Source of the DNA: Treponema sp.
GTDB lineage: Bacteria; Spirochaetota; Spirochaetia; Treponematales; Breznakiellaceae
NCBI GenBank assembly: GCA_009782555.1
Contig: WRIV01000002.1
Coordinates: forward strand, 62,001-126,000
Direction: 5' to 3'
Length of the DNA: 64,000 bases
Positions 1 to 9,039 of this stretch are shown piece after piece. The position numbers and the translations under genes are program-made. The notes below the pieces were generated by a model. That model did no database searches and was not told the DNA's origin. It was given only the letters and a program-made list of their open reading frames with translations. The stretch's first letter is position 1; each line of letters begins with the position of its first letter.

Positions 1-1455
1 AGATTCCAACTTACAGCGTCGGAGCAGCGCGCCGAACGTATAAAACTGGATGCGATAAAAGAAGCTGAGGCTAAAAAGAAGGAGATTCTTCTTGAAGCAA
101 AAGAACAAGTTATCCGAGAACGAAACCAGCAAGAGAGGGAAACCCGGGAACGCAGGGCCGAATTGCAGCGGTATGAACGCCGCGTTGTACAGAAAGAAGA
201 GGTTTTAGAGAAAAAAACTGATCAAGTTGAAAAAAGTGAACAACAGAATGCTGAAAAAAGCCGGAAAATTGCCGAGCGGGAAGCAGAGCTGGATAAGGAA
301 GAAGAACGGTACCGCAGGGAGTTGGAGCGGATTTCCGGCCTAACGGTAGAGGAAGCAAAGGCGCTGATCATAGCGGATCTGGAAAATGACGCCAAACACG
401 ATGCCCAGGTTCTGATCAACAAAATTGAACAGGAAGCCAATCTCTCGGCGGAAAAAAAAGCCCGGGATATCCTGGTAGCCACCCTACAGCGGCTTGCCAC
501 AGAAGTAACCGGGGATGTAACAGTGGCGGCCGTTACCCTTCCCAATGACGAGATGAAAGGCCGGATCATAGGCCGGGAGGGCCGGAATATCCGGACCCTG
601 GAAACTCTTACGGGGGTAGATCTTATCATTGACGATACGCCGGAAGCGGTGGTCATTTCCTGTTTTGACCCCGTCCGGCGGGAAATCGCCCGGGTCAGCC
701 TGGAGCGGCTCATCGTTGACGGCCGAATCCACCCCGCCCGAATCGAAGAGGTGGTTTCCAAGGTCAGCAAGGATATCTCCCAAAAGATTTTTGAAGAGGG
801 CGAAAAAGTTCTTTTTGATATAGGGATCCACAATATCAGCCAGGAAGCTATCCGATCCCTGGGACGGCTTCATTTTCGTACCAGCTACGGCCAGAATGTC
901 CTGGCTCATTCCAAAGAAGTGGCAATTATCGCCGGGGTACTGGCGGCAGAGTTGGGAGTAAACCGGGATCTGGCCAAGCGGGCCGCCCTGCTCCACGACA
1001 TTGGCAAGGGCGCAGAATCCGATTCGGATCAGAATCATGCGGAAATCGGCATGGATATGACCCGCAAGATGGGAGAAGACCCTAGGGTAATCAACGCCGT
1101 GGGGAGCCACCACAACGACATAGAACCTTCCTGTATTGAGTCGGTGCTGGTACAAATTGCCGATGCCATCAGTGCTGCCCGGCCTGGCGCACGGAAAGAA
1201 ACCCTGGACAACTACATCAAACGGCTGGAAAATCTGGAAAACATCGCCGCCGGCTTTAACGGCGTGAACAAAGCTTTTGCCATCCAGGCCGGGCGGGAAC
1301 TCCGGATCATCGTCAATAACGATGCCGTCAATGATGACCAAACCAAGTACCTGGCCAAGGATATAGCCAAAAAAATTGAAGAAGATCTCCGCTATCCTGG
1401 CCGGATTAAGGTAACGATCATCCGGGAGACCAGAATTACGGAATACGCAAGGTAA
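1..1455 (+). CDS. rny: Ribonuclease Y, 5'-truncated by window edge
   Basis: Endoribonuclease Y starts mRNA decay at the inner membrane. The frame is open from base 1, so the N-terminal membrane anchor lies outside the window. What is visible is a long charged coiled coil (bases 1-500, rich in E, K, R and Q), then a KH RNA-binding domain with GRIIGREGRNIRTLE (about 550-600), then an HD domain with the metal ligands in LLHDIGKG (about 990-1015) and GSHHND (about 1100). The order coiled coil-KH-HD and the C-terminal ending match the family. It converges on the nuclease gene, with a GC-rich hairpin between them. Confidence 0.96.
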   Translation, partial: RFQLTASEQRAERIKLDAIKEAEAKKKEILLEAKEQVIRERNQQERETRERRAELQRYERRVVQKEEVLEKKTDQVEKSEQQNAEKSRKIAEREAELDKEEERYRRELERISGLTVEEAKALIIADLENDAKHDAQVLINKIEQEANLSAEKKARDILVATLQRLATEVTGDVTVAAVTLPNDEMKGRIIGREGRNIRTLETLTGVDLIIDDTPEAVVISCFDPVRREIARVSLERLIVDGRIHPARIEEVVSKVSKDISQKIFEEGEKVLFDIGIHNISQEAIRSLGRLHFRTSYGQNVLAHSKEVAIIAGVLAAELGVNRDLAKRAALLHDIGKGAESDSDQNHAEIGMDMTRKMGEDPRVINAVGSHHNDIEPSCIESVLVQIADAISAARPGARKETLDNYIKRLENLENIAAGFNGVNKAFAIQAGRELRIIVNNDAVNDDQTKYLAKDIAKKIEEDLRYPGRIKVTIIRETRITEYAR

Positions 1456-1463
1456 TTGCAAGC

Positions 1464-1509
1464 GGGCCGGCGCTTGTGCTGCCGCAAAAAGGCAGCGCAG
1501 CACCGGCCC
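1464..1509. terminator. GC-rich hairpin between convergent genes
   Basis: GGGCCGG at 1464-1470 pairs with CCGGCCC at 1503-1509, and inner segments (GCTGCC/GGCAGC) extend the stem around an A-rich loop. It lies between the stops of rny and the nuclease gene. There is no clear T run on either side, so a role as a bidirectional terminator is inferred. Confidence 0.45.
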
Positions 1510-1520
1510 AGAAATTGCTG

Positions 1521-2162
1521 TCAGATGCTGTCAAAGGCTCCCCCAACAACCTGATGGATGTCAATTTCATATATAAGATCACCTTCCTCATTATATACCC
1601 TTCTTTTGAAATTTAAGGGAACCTGTATGCCGTTTATGTTTTTATCACTGAATTCATCCACAATAATTACTACCTTAACAATAAAATATTCTACCGCTAA
1701 TTTTCTGGTTTCATTTTCTGTTTTTAGCCATGTTTTTCTATTTACATCTGGTGTCTGGGGCCAAATATTGGCAATAAAAAAAGTCATCAGCGCGTTTTCA
1801 CGGGTATCATTAAAATCTGCATTTGGCGCCATGTGGCCCCTGTCATATCCGGAATTAGTATAATCACCATGTTCGGGAAAAGAATACCCGTTTTCGTTCA
1901 AAAGATTCTGTAATATTCCTCCATCCCTGTCTTGTGTAAATGTTGTATTGGGCCGCCTTACCGATTCTCCTTCCAGCCGCTCCTTTGTCAAAAAGTAAAC
2001 AATTAAATGGGGTCCCTTATGAACTGCATCATAACATCCTGTATAAAGCACCCTGTCTTCATTCGAAACCTCAAAATCAAAATGCCCGGGTAAATCACAG
2101 GCAAAGGCATAAGACAGGAAAAAGAAAAACAACAAAAAGAAAAACGCTTTTGCCTTGCTCAC
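1521..2162 (-). CDS. Secreted DNA/RNA non-specific endonuclease
   Basis: A 213-residue protein with a strongly hydrophobic signal peptide (residues 5-20, ending near a cysteine). It carries the beta-beta-alpha metal nuclease motif YDRGHMAPNADF, in which the histidine is the general base, followed by a conserved Asn-rich helix (FIANIWPQTP). This is the NucA/Serratia nuclease family; the enzyme is probably exported and cuts DNA and RNA outside the cytoplasm, for nutrition or defence. The start is GTG. It overlaps the thrC stop as GTGA, so translation is probably coupled to thrC although the two functions are unrelated. Confidence 0.9.
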   Translation of the reverse strand: MSKAKAFFFLLFFFFLSYAFACDLPGHFDFEVSNEDRVLYTGCYDAVHKGPHLIVYFLTKERLEGESVRRPNTTFTQDRDGGILQNLLNENGYSFPEHGDYTNSGYDRGHMAPNADFNDTRENALMTFFIANIWPQTPDVNRKTWLKTENETRKLAVEYFIVKVVIIVDEFSDKNINGIQVPLNFKRRVYNEEGDLIYEIDIHQVVGGAFDSI

Positions 2163-3544
2163 GGTTTACTCAGCAAAAAATCCCGCAGGACAGAAATATC
2201 CGGGGGAATGGTAAGCGCCCGGGCGGTTCTGTTCATGGCCTTTTCTATGGAAGCAGGTATTGGTACGGGGCCGGTAATATTTTCTGCCGTTTCGGAAAAT
2301 TTGGCCGGATGGGCGGTGGCGGCAACGATCATCGCTCCGGGTACTGCCGGGCCGGCGCTCAATTTTTGTACTGCGGTCCAGCCCACCGCGCTGTGGGGAT
2401 CAGTGTAATATCCGTAATTCCGGTATACTGCCGCCATAGTTTGACGGGTTTCATCATCGGTAACGGAGAACCCCAGGATCATCCGCCGGAGTTGGGCAAT
2501 ATCCCAGTGGGCGGTCATCCGTTCAAAATTACTGGGAGCCCCAACATCCATGGCGTTAGAAATGGTCTCCTGGGAAAGGCGGGTTTGATATTCGCCGCTT
2601 TCCAGGTAATCCGGTACGGTTTTATTGATGTTTGTGGCGGCGACGAGGGTGGTGATGGGAGCCCCCATGGACAGGGCATAGAGACCAGCGGTCAGGTTTC
2701 CAAAGTTGCCGCTGGGTACGCAGATGGTAACCGGACGGGGAGTACCTGCGGCAGTTGGAGAGGCCCGGGCGGCTGGTTGAACAGCCCTGGGGGTAGCATC
2801 ACCGTCGCTGTCCCAGAAACCTACTCTGGCCTTTCCCGCAGCGGCAGCATAATACACAGCCTGGGGGATGAGCCGGGATATGTTAATGGAATTGGCGGAT
2901 GAAAGAACAACCTGCTTTTGCAGGGCGGAGTCTCCAAAGGCAGCCTTGACCAAAGACTGGCAATCGTCAAAATTGCCTTCCACAGCCAGGGCGCTGATAT
3001 TACCTCCCAGCCCGGCAATCTGTTTTTCCTGAAGTTCCGAGACCCTGCCCTTGGGATAGAGGATCGTTACGGAAATGCCCTCAATGCCGAAAAAACCGTC
3101 CGCCACAGCACCGCCGGTATCGCCGGAGGTTGCCACAAGGATCCGGAGGGGCCGGTCTTCCCCCCGACGAAGCCAGGAAAAGGTCCGGGCCATAAAACGG
3201 GCGCCAAAGTCTTTAAAGGCGGCGGTGGGGCCGTGAAACAATTCCAGCACCAGCGGGGTGGATTGATCTTCAGACTCTACCTGAACCAGAGGGGCGGCAA
3301 AGGAAAAGGCTCCGGCACAGAGATCTTCCAGTGTCGGACCGGGGATTTCTCCCTCCACATAGGGCCGTATGGTTTCAAGGGCAACTTCCAAAAACGCCAT
3401 AGAATGCAGTGATTTTTTTACGCTTTCCCCGTAGACTGGAATGGCCTGGGGAATAAAGAGACCGCCATCCGGGGCCAGGCCAGCCAGGGCTGCCTGGGAA
3501 AAAGAAAAGGTTTCTGTACTTTTTTTAGTACTGATGTAGCGCAC
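2159..3544 (-). CDS. thrC: Threonine synthase
   Basis: A PLP enzyme converting O-phosphohomoserine to threonine. Key segments are the PLP-lysine stretch TAAFKDFGARFMART, the phosphate-binding SGDTGGAVADGF and VPSGNFGNLTAGLYA. I place the start at GTG 3544 because the family begins with a YIST-type strand (here RYISTKK) and a possible -10 (TATAGT, 3587-3592) lies upstream. The frame stays open to a GTG at 3628, which would add 28 residues without family support. Length from 3544 is 461 residues, which is usual. There is a low-complexity A/P/T-rich insert around residues 270-290. The secreted nuclease follows with a GTGA overlap. Confidence 0.93.
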   Translation of the reverse strand: MRYISTKKSTETFSFSQAALAGLAPDGGLFIPQAIPVYGESVKKSLHSMAFLEVALETIRPYVEGEIPGPTLEDLCAGAFSFAAPLVQVESEDQSTPLVLELFHGPTAAFKDFGARFMARTFSWLRRGEDRPLRILVATSGDTGGAVADGFFGIEGISVTILYPKGRVSELQEKQIAGLGGNISALAVEGNFDDCQSLVKAAFGDSALQKQVVLSSANSINISRLIPQAVYYAAAAGKARVGFWDSDGDATPRAVQPAARASPTAAGTPRPVTICVPSGNFGNLTAGLYALSMGAPITTLVAATNINKTVPDYLESGEYQTRLSQETISNAMDVGAPSNFERMTAHWDIAQLRRMILGFSVTDDETRQTMAAVYRNYGYYTDPHSAVGWTAVQKLSAGPAVPGAMIVAATAHPAKFSETAENITGPVPIPASIEKAMNRTARALTIPPDISVLRDFLLSKP

Positions 3545-3649
3545 GCCGTTCTCTGTCCCTAAAATTGCTGCGATAACAGCTTCATTACTATAATAATTTC
3601 CATGGACCCTGCCGGATCCATCACTCACGCCAGAAAGGGCTCAAGGGGC

Positions 3650-3677
3650 TTGACAAGTATACCATACATGTTATGCT
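3650..3677 (+). promoter_or_regulatory. Sigma70-type promoter abutting the receiver gene start
   Basis: The -35 TTGACA is at 3650-3655 and the -10 TATGCT at 3672-3677, with 16 bases between. Only six bases separate the -10 from the ATG at 3684, and no Shine-Dalgarno sequence is present, so the transcript should begin at or next to the start codon. Confidence 0.75.
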
Positions 3678-3683
3678 CATTCT

Positions 3684-4076
3684 ATGGCTGAAAAAGTAGA
3701 AAAAAAGACAATCCTAGCTGTGGATGATATGGCGGTTAGCCTGACTACAATCCGCACGATCCTCCAGCATGAGTACGATGTCAGACTGGCTAAATCGGCA
3801 ACCCTGGCGCTGGAAATGCTTAAACAGGTAAGGGTCGATCTAATTCTTTTGGATATCGAAATGCCTGAAATTTCCGGGCTGGAATTTGTGGGACTCTTAA
3901 AGAAAAGCCCTGAACTAAAAGCCATTCCGGTGATCTTTGTTACCAGCCATGCAAACCCTCAGTTTATCGATCAAGCCATGGCCTTTGAAGCGGAGGGGTA
4001 CATCGTAAAACCCTTCATTCCTGAAGCATTAATTAAGCGGGTAAAATCTGTCCTGGGTGAAGAAGGCAAAGAATAG
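3684..4076 (+). CDS. Stand-alone CheY-like response regulator
   Basis: A single receiver domain of 130 residues with no output domain. Visible are the acidic pair DD in ILAVDDMAV, the phospho-acceptor aspartate in LILLDIEMPE, the T/S switch in FVTSHA and the conserved lysine in YIVKPF. Such proteins act by protein-protein contact, for example in chemotaxis or phosphorelay. No kinase gene is adjacent, so the partner cannot be named. The start fits a leaderless transcript (see the promoter at 3650-3677). Confidence 0.92.
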   Translation: MAEKVEKKTILAVDDMAVSLTTIRTILQHEYDVRLAKSATLALEMLKQVRVDLILLDIEMPEISGLEFVGLLKKSPELKAIPVIFVTSHANPQFIDQAMAFEAEGYIVKPFIPEALIKRVKSVLGEEGKE

Positions 4077-4165
4077 GGTTCCCCCTCGACAAGACGCAAA
4101 AAATGAATCCATCGGGTTTTTTCTAAAATTGAGGTTTTGAAAAAACTCCATCGCTTAATAAGCCC

Positions 4166-5188
4166 CTAACCCAGCTTTTTTCTGAGTTTGCGCCTCTGGC
4201 GGCGTTCCTTTTTCTTATCCTGGGCAGTTTCTTTTTTTGCCGAATATATTCGAACCGGCTCCCTATCCGGCAGTTTGGAAGCGATTAAGAGCCAAACCAA
4301 CCCCAGAAGGATCATGGCAAAACAAAAAACCTGCCCGGTAGAGAAATTAAAAGGTGAACTAAAAATCGCCGGAGGCAGATCAGTTTTTACCAGGGTAATC
4401 CGGTAGCCCAGTTCCGCATCGGGTTCCCGGAAATATTCGATAAAGAAACGGAACAATCCATACCCGGCCAGATATATCCCAATCAGGAAACCTTTAAAGG
4501 GTTTTTTGTTTCTCAGAAACCAGATAATAACCCAGAGTACAATCCCCTCAAAAAGGGCTTCGTAAAGCTGGGAAGGATGACGGGGAAGATTAACATAGCC
4601 ATTTACCGCCGCTATGCCGGTTTGTTCCGCCATTTCCCTGACCCACCCATCCGAAATGGGTAGTTTCGCCCCTGGGAAGATCATCCCCAGAGGGCCTGCG
4701 GTAATCCGGCCATACAGTTCGGCGTTGATAAAGTTGCCGATCCGCCCCGCAGTATAACCCAGGGGGATACTCGCTGCAAACATATCCCCAATTTCCCGGT
4801 AGTCAAAATGATGGCGGGCAGAATACATCAAAATCGCCAGAATTCCCCCAATAACTCCGCCGTGGTAGCTCATCCCCGAAAGGCCGGTAAAACGCCCATC
4901 CTGAAAAGGCCAGAGGACCAGCCAGGGTTTTTCTCTATAAATGGAACTGGTTTCATAAACCAGGGTGGCAAAGATCCGGGCCCCCAGTACCAGGGAGAGG
5001 ATGCCCCAGAAAAAAAGCCCCGAAAGCTCATCATCGGTGATTGGAAAATTCCGCTCCCGAACCTGGGCACGGTAAAGCAGCCAGGCTGCGCCGAAGGCCA
5101 CCAGATACATAAGGCCATACCAGCGAAAAGGAAGACCGGGGATGATCCACGGCTTAAGCCATGATGGAAAATGTACAGCCAGCAGCAT
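4166..5188 (-). CDS. lgt: Prolipoprotein diacylglyceryl transferase
   Basis: A membrane enzyme that moves diacylglycerol from phosphatidylglycerol to the lipobox cysteine of prelipoproteins, essential for the many lipoproteins of spirochaetes. The Lgt signatures YHGGVIGGI (residue about 107) and GRIGNFINAELYG (about 155) are present, with about seven membrane segments. The C-terminus carries a basic tail (KKKERRQRRKLRKKLG) that makes it longer than typical Lgt. A TATATT -10 (5200-5205) lies 11 bases before the ATG and there is no good Shine-Dalgarno site. An out-of-frame ATG at 5193 sits nearer the expected transcript start. Confidence 0.95.
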   Translation of the reverse strand: MLLAVHFPSWLKPWIIPGLPFRWYGLMYLVAFGAAWLLYRAQVRERNFPITDDELSGLFFWGILSLVLGARIFATLVYETSSIYREKPWLVLWPFQDGRFTGLSGMSYHGGVIGGILAILMYSARHHFDYREIGDMFAASIPLGYTAGRIGNFINAELYGRITAGPLGMIFPGAKLPISDGWVREMAEQTGIAAVNGYVNLPRHPSQLYEALFEGIVLWVIIWFLRNKKPFKGFLIGIYLAGYGLFRFFIEYFREPDAELGYRITLVKTDLPPAIFSSPFNFSTGQVFCFAMILLGLVWLLIASKLPDREPVRIYSAKKETAQDKKKERRQRRKLRKKLG

Positions 5189-5309
5189 ATCATGATCTTA
5201 ATATACTCTTCGCAATTTTTCATACCCCCCAAATGGCAGACACGGAGGCCGTTTTCTGCTATACTAACCAGACCCAAAGAACAATCGGCGGGGCAATACG
5301 GAGTTTTTT

Positions 5310-8192
5310 TTGTTTCTAAAACGTCTCGATATTTTCGGCTTTAAATCCTTTGCGGACCGGACCCAGGTTGAATTTGCCGGCGGCATTACTGCACTCGTGG
5401 GACCCAACGGATGTGGAAAGTCTAATGTGGTGGATGCCGTCAAATGGGTTCTGGGTGAGCAGTCTTCCAAGACACTGCGGGCTGAAAAAATGGAAGACGT
5501 GATTTTTAACGGGGCGGAAAGCCGCAAACCCTTGAATGTGGCGGAAGTAACCTTGACTATAACCAACGACGAGGGCCTCCTTCCCCTGGACAGAGCGGAA
5601 ATAGAAATCCAGCGGCGGCTCTACCGGTCGGGGGAAAGCGAATACCACATCAATGGCAGCCCGGTACGGCTAAAGGAAGTACGGGAGCTTTTTTGGGATA
5701 CCGGAGTGGGCAAAGCCGCTTATTCGGTGATGGAACAGGGTAAGATAGACCAGGTGCTGTCCAGCAAACCCGAGGAACGGCGCTATCTTTTTGAAGAAGC
5801 GGCGGGCATAACCCGGTACAAGATTCGTACCGCCGAAGCGGAACGGAAACTGGAAAAAACTCAGGAAAATATGCGCCAGGTGGAAGGAATCCTGGGCGAA
5901 GTAAAACGCTCCTACGAATCCCTTAAACACCAATCGGAAAAAACTCTTAAATACCGGACACTGCGGGATGAAATTTTTCAATTAGAACTGGACATTCAAT
6001 TATTAAAGCTTAAAGCCTCCCGTCACGAAAGAGACAGTAAAAACGAGGAACTCCACAAAAAGCGGAATCAACGGGATACAATAAGAACGGAAATTGACGG
6101 CATTGCTAAATCGCTGGAAGAAAATCTTGATGAGGTTAATTCCCTGGAAGAACGGCTGGTAGAGTACCAAAAAAACATATACGGCCTTTCTGTGGAAAAG
6201 ACCGCCAGGGAAAAAGAAGCCCGGCTTCTTTCGGAACAAAGCGCTCAACACCGGGTTAAGGTCAGCCAAAACGAAGAACGGGAACGGGCGGCGGCTTCCC
6301 GGGTCGAAGAATTAAACCGGGACGCTTCGGCTCAGGATGAAGAAGTAAAGAAACTCCTTAAGCAAACCTCTGATATCGAGGCAAACATAATTTCCTTCGA
6401 AGAAAGTATCCGCCTTGCTGCTTCCCGGATAACGGAAAACGACGCCTTGGTCCGGGAAAAGGAAGGAGAAATCCGAACACTCGACGGGGAACGGGCAAAA
6501 CTGGAAAAAGACCTGGAAGCGATCACCGACGACATCGTCTCTGCCCTGGATGCAGGCTTAAGGGAAGCTGGATACTCCTCTCAGGAACGGCGCAGCGCAG
6601 AGACAGCCCTGACAGAAACTCTGGGCCGTCTGCGGGAACTGCTGGCCCGGGGAGCGGCAGATCCGGCGCATGTTACTGCAGATGCCTTGCCGGAAGCGCT
6701 GACATTGGCAAATCATGCGCTGGGGCTGTTTGAAAATTACCGGAAAACAACTCCGGCCTTTATCGATGAATTTGTCGCACCCGAAGGGATCATCACCAGA
6801 AAGCGGGAAATCGACGCCGCCATCAGGGCCAGGGCCGAAGGGGTTCTGCAGTGCCGGGAACAGATCGCCCAGCTTCGCAGGGACAATGAAGAACTTTCCG
6901 GTAAGATTGATCAATACAGGGCAACTCTGGAAGAGCTTCGTGTAAACCGGGCTCGGATGGATGCCCAGGCAAAAGCGGCGGAAGAACAGGCCCGGCTGCT
7001 CCGCCGGGAACTGGCGGGACAGGAAAACCTCCAGCATCATATCCAGGACGAAATATCGGCGGACCGGAAACGGCTGGAAGAACTGGCCCAGCAGATTGCC
7101 GGAACTGAATCGGAAATTGCCGGCATAGAAAAACGAGGCGCCGAATTTTCCGAGGAACAGAAAAAACTGGAAAACGACATCAATCAAAAGAACAGCGAAA
7201 CGGCAGGAAAACAGGAAACATTAAAAAGCCGCAGCGCAGACCTTGCAAAAGTTCAGGAGGGCCTGGAAAAAATTCACCTTGATCTGGTTCAATCCGAAAC
7301 GGAAATCAAAAACCTGCAGGAAAATTTCAGGGAAACCCATTCCCGGGATCTTATGGAATTCGAAGGCCGGATCATTACCATAACCGCACCGGCGGCAGAA
7401 CTGAGGGAACAGCTTTCCGGCGCCAGAGGAAAACTTCGGGAATTGGGTTCGGTAAACCTCATGGCTCCAGAAGAATTTGCGGAAACAAAAGAGCGGTTTG
7501 ATTTCCTGTCCGGCCAAATGGAAGATCTGGCCAAAGCCCGGTCTGATCTGGAAGCGATGGCCGCAGAAATCCGCCATGAATCGTCGGAACTTTTCTTAGC
7601 AACCTATAACAGGATCAAGAAAAATTTCCACAATATGTTCCGCCGGCTTTTTGGCGGAGGCCGCGGAGAACTGCGCCTGGCAGACCCCAACCATGTATTG
7701 GAATCTGGAATAGAAATTTTTGCCCAGCCTCCGGGAAAAAAACTGGAAAATATTGCCCTTCTTTCCGGAGGCGAAAAATCCATGACCGCCGTGGCCCTGC
7801 TCTTTGCCACTTATATGGTAAAGCCCTCGCCTTTCTGCCTTTTGGATGAGATCGACGCCGCCCTGGATGAAAACAATGTTATCCGATTTGTTCATCTTTT
7901 GCGGGAATTCGGCAAGACCAGCCAGTTCATCGTGATCACCCACAATAAAAAAACCGTTGTCGGTGCCCAAACTCTGCTGGGAATCACCATGGAAGAATCC
8001 GGCATTACCAAACTGATCTCGGTGCGGCTGGAAAACGAAGACCAGGCAGCGGCAGGCCGGGATATGCTCCCGGAAGAACCCTTTGTCGAAGAAGAGGTAG
8101 AGTTTGAAGAAGGCCGGGAACTTCCTCTTGGGGTGAATGATCCCGCCGAAGTGAGCGAAGCAGAGCTGAGACCCATTCTGAGGAAAGCATGA
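5310..8192 (+). CDS. smc: Chromosome segregation ATPase SMC (short, hinge not visible)
   Basis: SMC ATPase for chromosome compaction and segregation, 960 residues. The Walker A GPNGCGKSNVVDAVKWVLGE is near residue 32, the Q-loop region lies in the N-terminal head, and LLSGGEKSMTAVALL with Walker B CLLDEIDAALD is near residues 815-860. Two long coiled coils connect them. The usual glycine-rich hinge of about 120 residues is not recognisable where expected (residues about 400-530), and the protein is about 200 residues shorter than typical SMC. The C-terminal tail is acidic. The start is TTG with GGAG upstream. The stop overlaps proB by four bases. Confidence 0.95.
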   Translation: MFLKRLDIFGFKSFADRTQVEFAGGITALVGPNGCGKSNVVDAVKWVLGEQSSKTLRAEKMEDVIFNGAESRKPLNVAEVTLTITNDEGLLPLDRAEIEIQRRLYRSGESEYHINGSPVRLKEVRELFWDTGVGKAAYSVMEQGKIDQVLSSKPEERRYLFEEAAGITRYKIRTAEAERKLEKTQENMRQVEGILGEVKRSYESLKHQSEKTLKYRTLRDEIFQLELDIQLLKLKASRHERDSKNEELHKKRNQRDTIRTEIDGIAKSLEENLDEVNSLEERLVEYQKNIYGLSVEKTAREKEARLLSEQSAQHRVKVSQNEERERAAASRVEELNRDASAQDEEVKKLLKQTSDIEANIISFEESIRLAASRITENDALVREKEGEIRTLDGERAKLEKDLEAITDDIVSALDAGLREAGYSSQERRSAETALTETLGRLRELLARGAADPAHVTADALPEALTLANHALGLFENYRKTTPAFIDEFVAPEGIITRKREIDAAIRARAEGVLQCREQIAQLRRDNEELSGKIDQYRATLEELRVNRARMDAQAKAAEEQARLLRRELAGQENLQHHIQDEISADRKRLEELAQQIAGTESEIAGIEKRGAEFSEEQKKLENDINQKNSETAGKQETLKSRSADLAKVQEGLEKIHLDLVQSETEIKNLQENFRETHSRDLMEFEGRIITITAPAAELREQLSGARGKLRELGSVNLMAPEEFAETKERFDFLSGQMEDLAKARSDLEAMAAEIRHESSELFLATYNRIKKNFHNMFRRLFGGGRGELRLADPNHVLESGIEIFAQPPGKKLENIALLSGGEKSMTAVALLFATYMVKPSPFCLLDEIDAALDENNVIRFVHLLREFGKTSQFIVITHNKKTVVGAQTLLGITMEESGITKLISVRLENEDQAAAGRDMLPEEPFVEEEVEFEEGRELPLGVNDPAEVSEAELRPILRKA

Positions 8193-9007
8193 ACGCCATT
8201 GCAAAACTTATTTTAAAAGCCCGTAAAATTGTTTTTAAATTTGGTTCTAATACTCTGACGGGCGGAGACGGAAGAATAAATAGCACTCTGCTGGCTGAAT
8301 TTGCAGAACAGGCGGATGCATTTTTAAAACAGGGAAAACAGATCGTCATTGTTTCTTCCGGCGCCCAGGTGGCGGGACTTTCCGCCATGGACCGGTGGGA
8401 TCGCAAGCGGGACATCCACTACAGGCAGGCCCTTTGTGCAGTGGGACAGGTAAAACTGATGAATGCGTGGGAAAAAGCCTTTACTCCCCAGGGTATTCAC
8501 ATCGCCCAGATACTGCTGACCAGGGATGACTTTACCGACAATACCCGCACCCTCAATATGCGGAACACGTTGTTTACATTAGTTGATGAGGGGATTGTAC
8601 CCATCATCAACGAAAACGATTCAGTAAGCGTAGAAGAAATCAAGATCGGCGACAACGATACCCTGGCGGCACAGTCGGCAATTTTATGGAGCGCCGACCT
8701 GTTGGTACTGTTCAGCGATATCGACGGTCTTTACGATAAAAACCCCAGGAACCACGCTGATGCACAACTAACAGAGGAGGTCCGGGACATAACCGCCGCC
8801 CGGCGTTCGGCAACAGGAGAAACCGCCGGGGGCGAAGCCGATGGCGGCGCCGGTGAATTCGGCACCGGAGGTATTATTACCAAGCTGGATGCGGCGGAAC
8901 GGGTCGTTTCCTACGGCATCCCCATGATCCTGGCCCACGGCGGACGGAAGCGGGCGCTCGAATCCCTGGCGGATGGAACCGGACAAGGTACGGCATTTCT
9001 GGCCTAG
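8189..9007 (+). CDS. proB: Glutamate 5-kinase (short form, no PUA domain)
   Basis: Phosphorylates glutamate in the first step of proline synthesis. Amino-acid kinase motifs are visible: FKFGSNTLTG, VSSGAQVAG, INENDSVS and GDNDTLAA, plus GGIITKLDAAE near the end. At 272 residues it has only the kinase domain and lacks the C-terminal PUA domain of E. coli ProB. The ATG overlaps the smc stop (ATGA). proC follows but with its own promoter. proA is not in the window. The segment around residues 205-222 is unusually Gly/Ala-rich. Confidence 0.93.
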   Translation: MNAIAKLILKARKIVFKFGSNTLTGGDGRINSTLLAEFAEQADAFLKQGKQIVIVSSGAQVAGLSAMDRWDRKRDIHYRQALCAVGQVKLMNAWEKAFTPQGIHIAQILLTRDDFTDNTRTLNMRNTLFTLVDEGIVPIINENDSVSVEEIKIGDNDTLAAQSAILWSADLLVLFSDIDGLYDKNPRNHADAQLTEEVRDITAARRSATGETAGGEADGGAGEFGTGGIITKLDAAERVVSYGIPMILAHGGRKRALESLADGTGQGTAFLA

Positions 9008-9033
9008 ACCCCGAAACTGCCTGCGCTTATACT
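9005..9033 (+). promoter_or_regulatory. Promoter abutting proC start
   Basis: TAGACC at 9005-9010 and TATACT at 9028-9033 are separated by 17 bases. The proC ATG is six bases after the -10 and has no Shine-Dalgarno site, predicting a leaderless mRNA. The -35 overlaps the end of proB. Confidence 0.65.
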
Positions 9034-9039
9034 GAAATC

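Noticed and set aside
484-1503. Long open frame on the minus strand opposite rny
   Set aside because: It lies entirely antisense to a gene with clear KH and HD domains and its translation has no recognisable motif.
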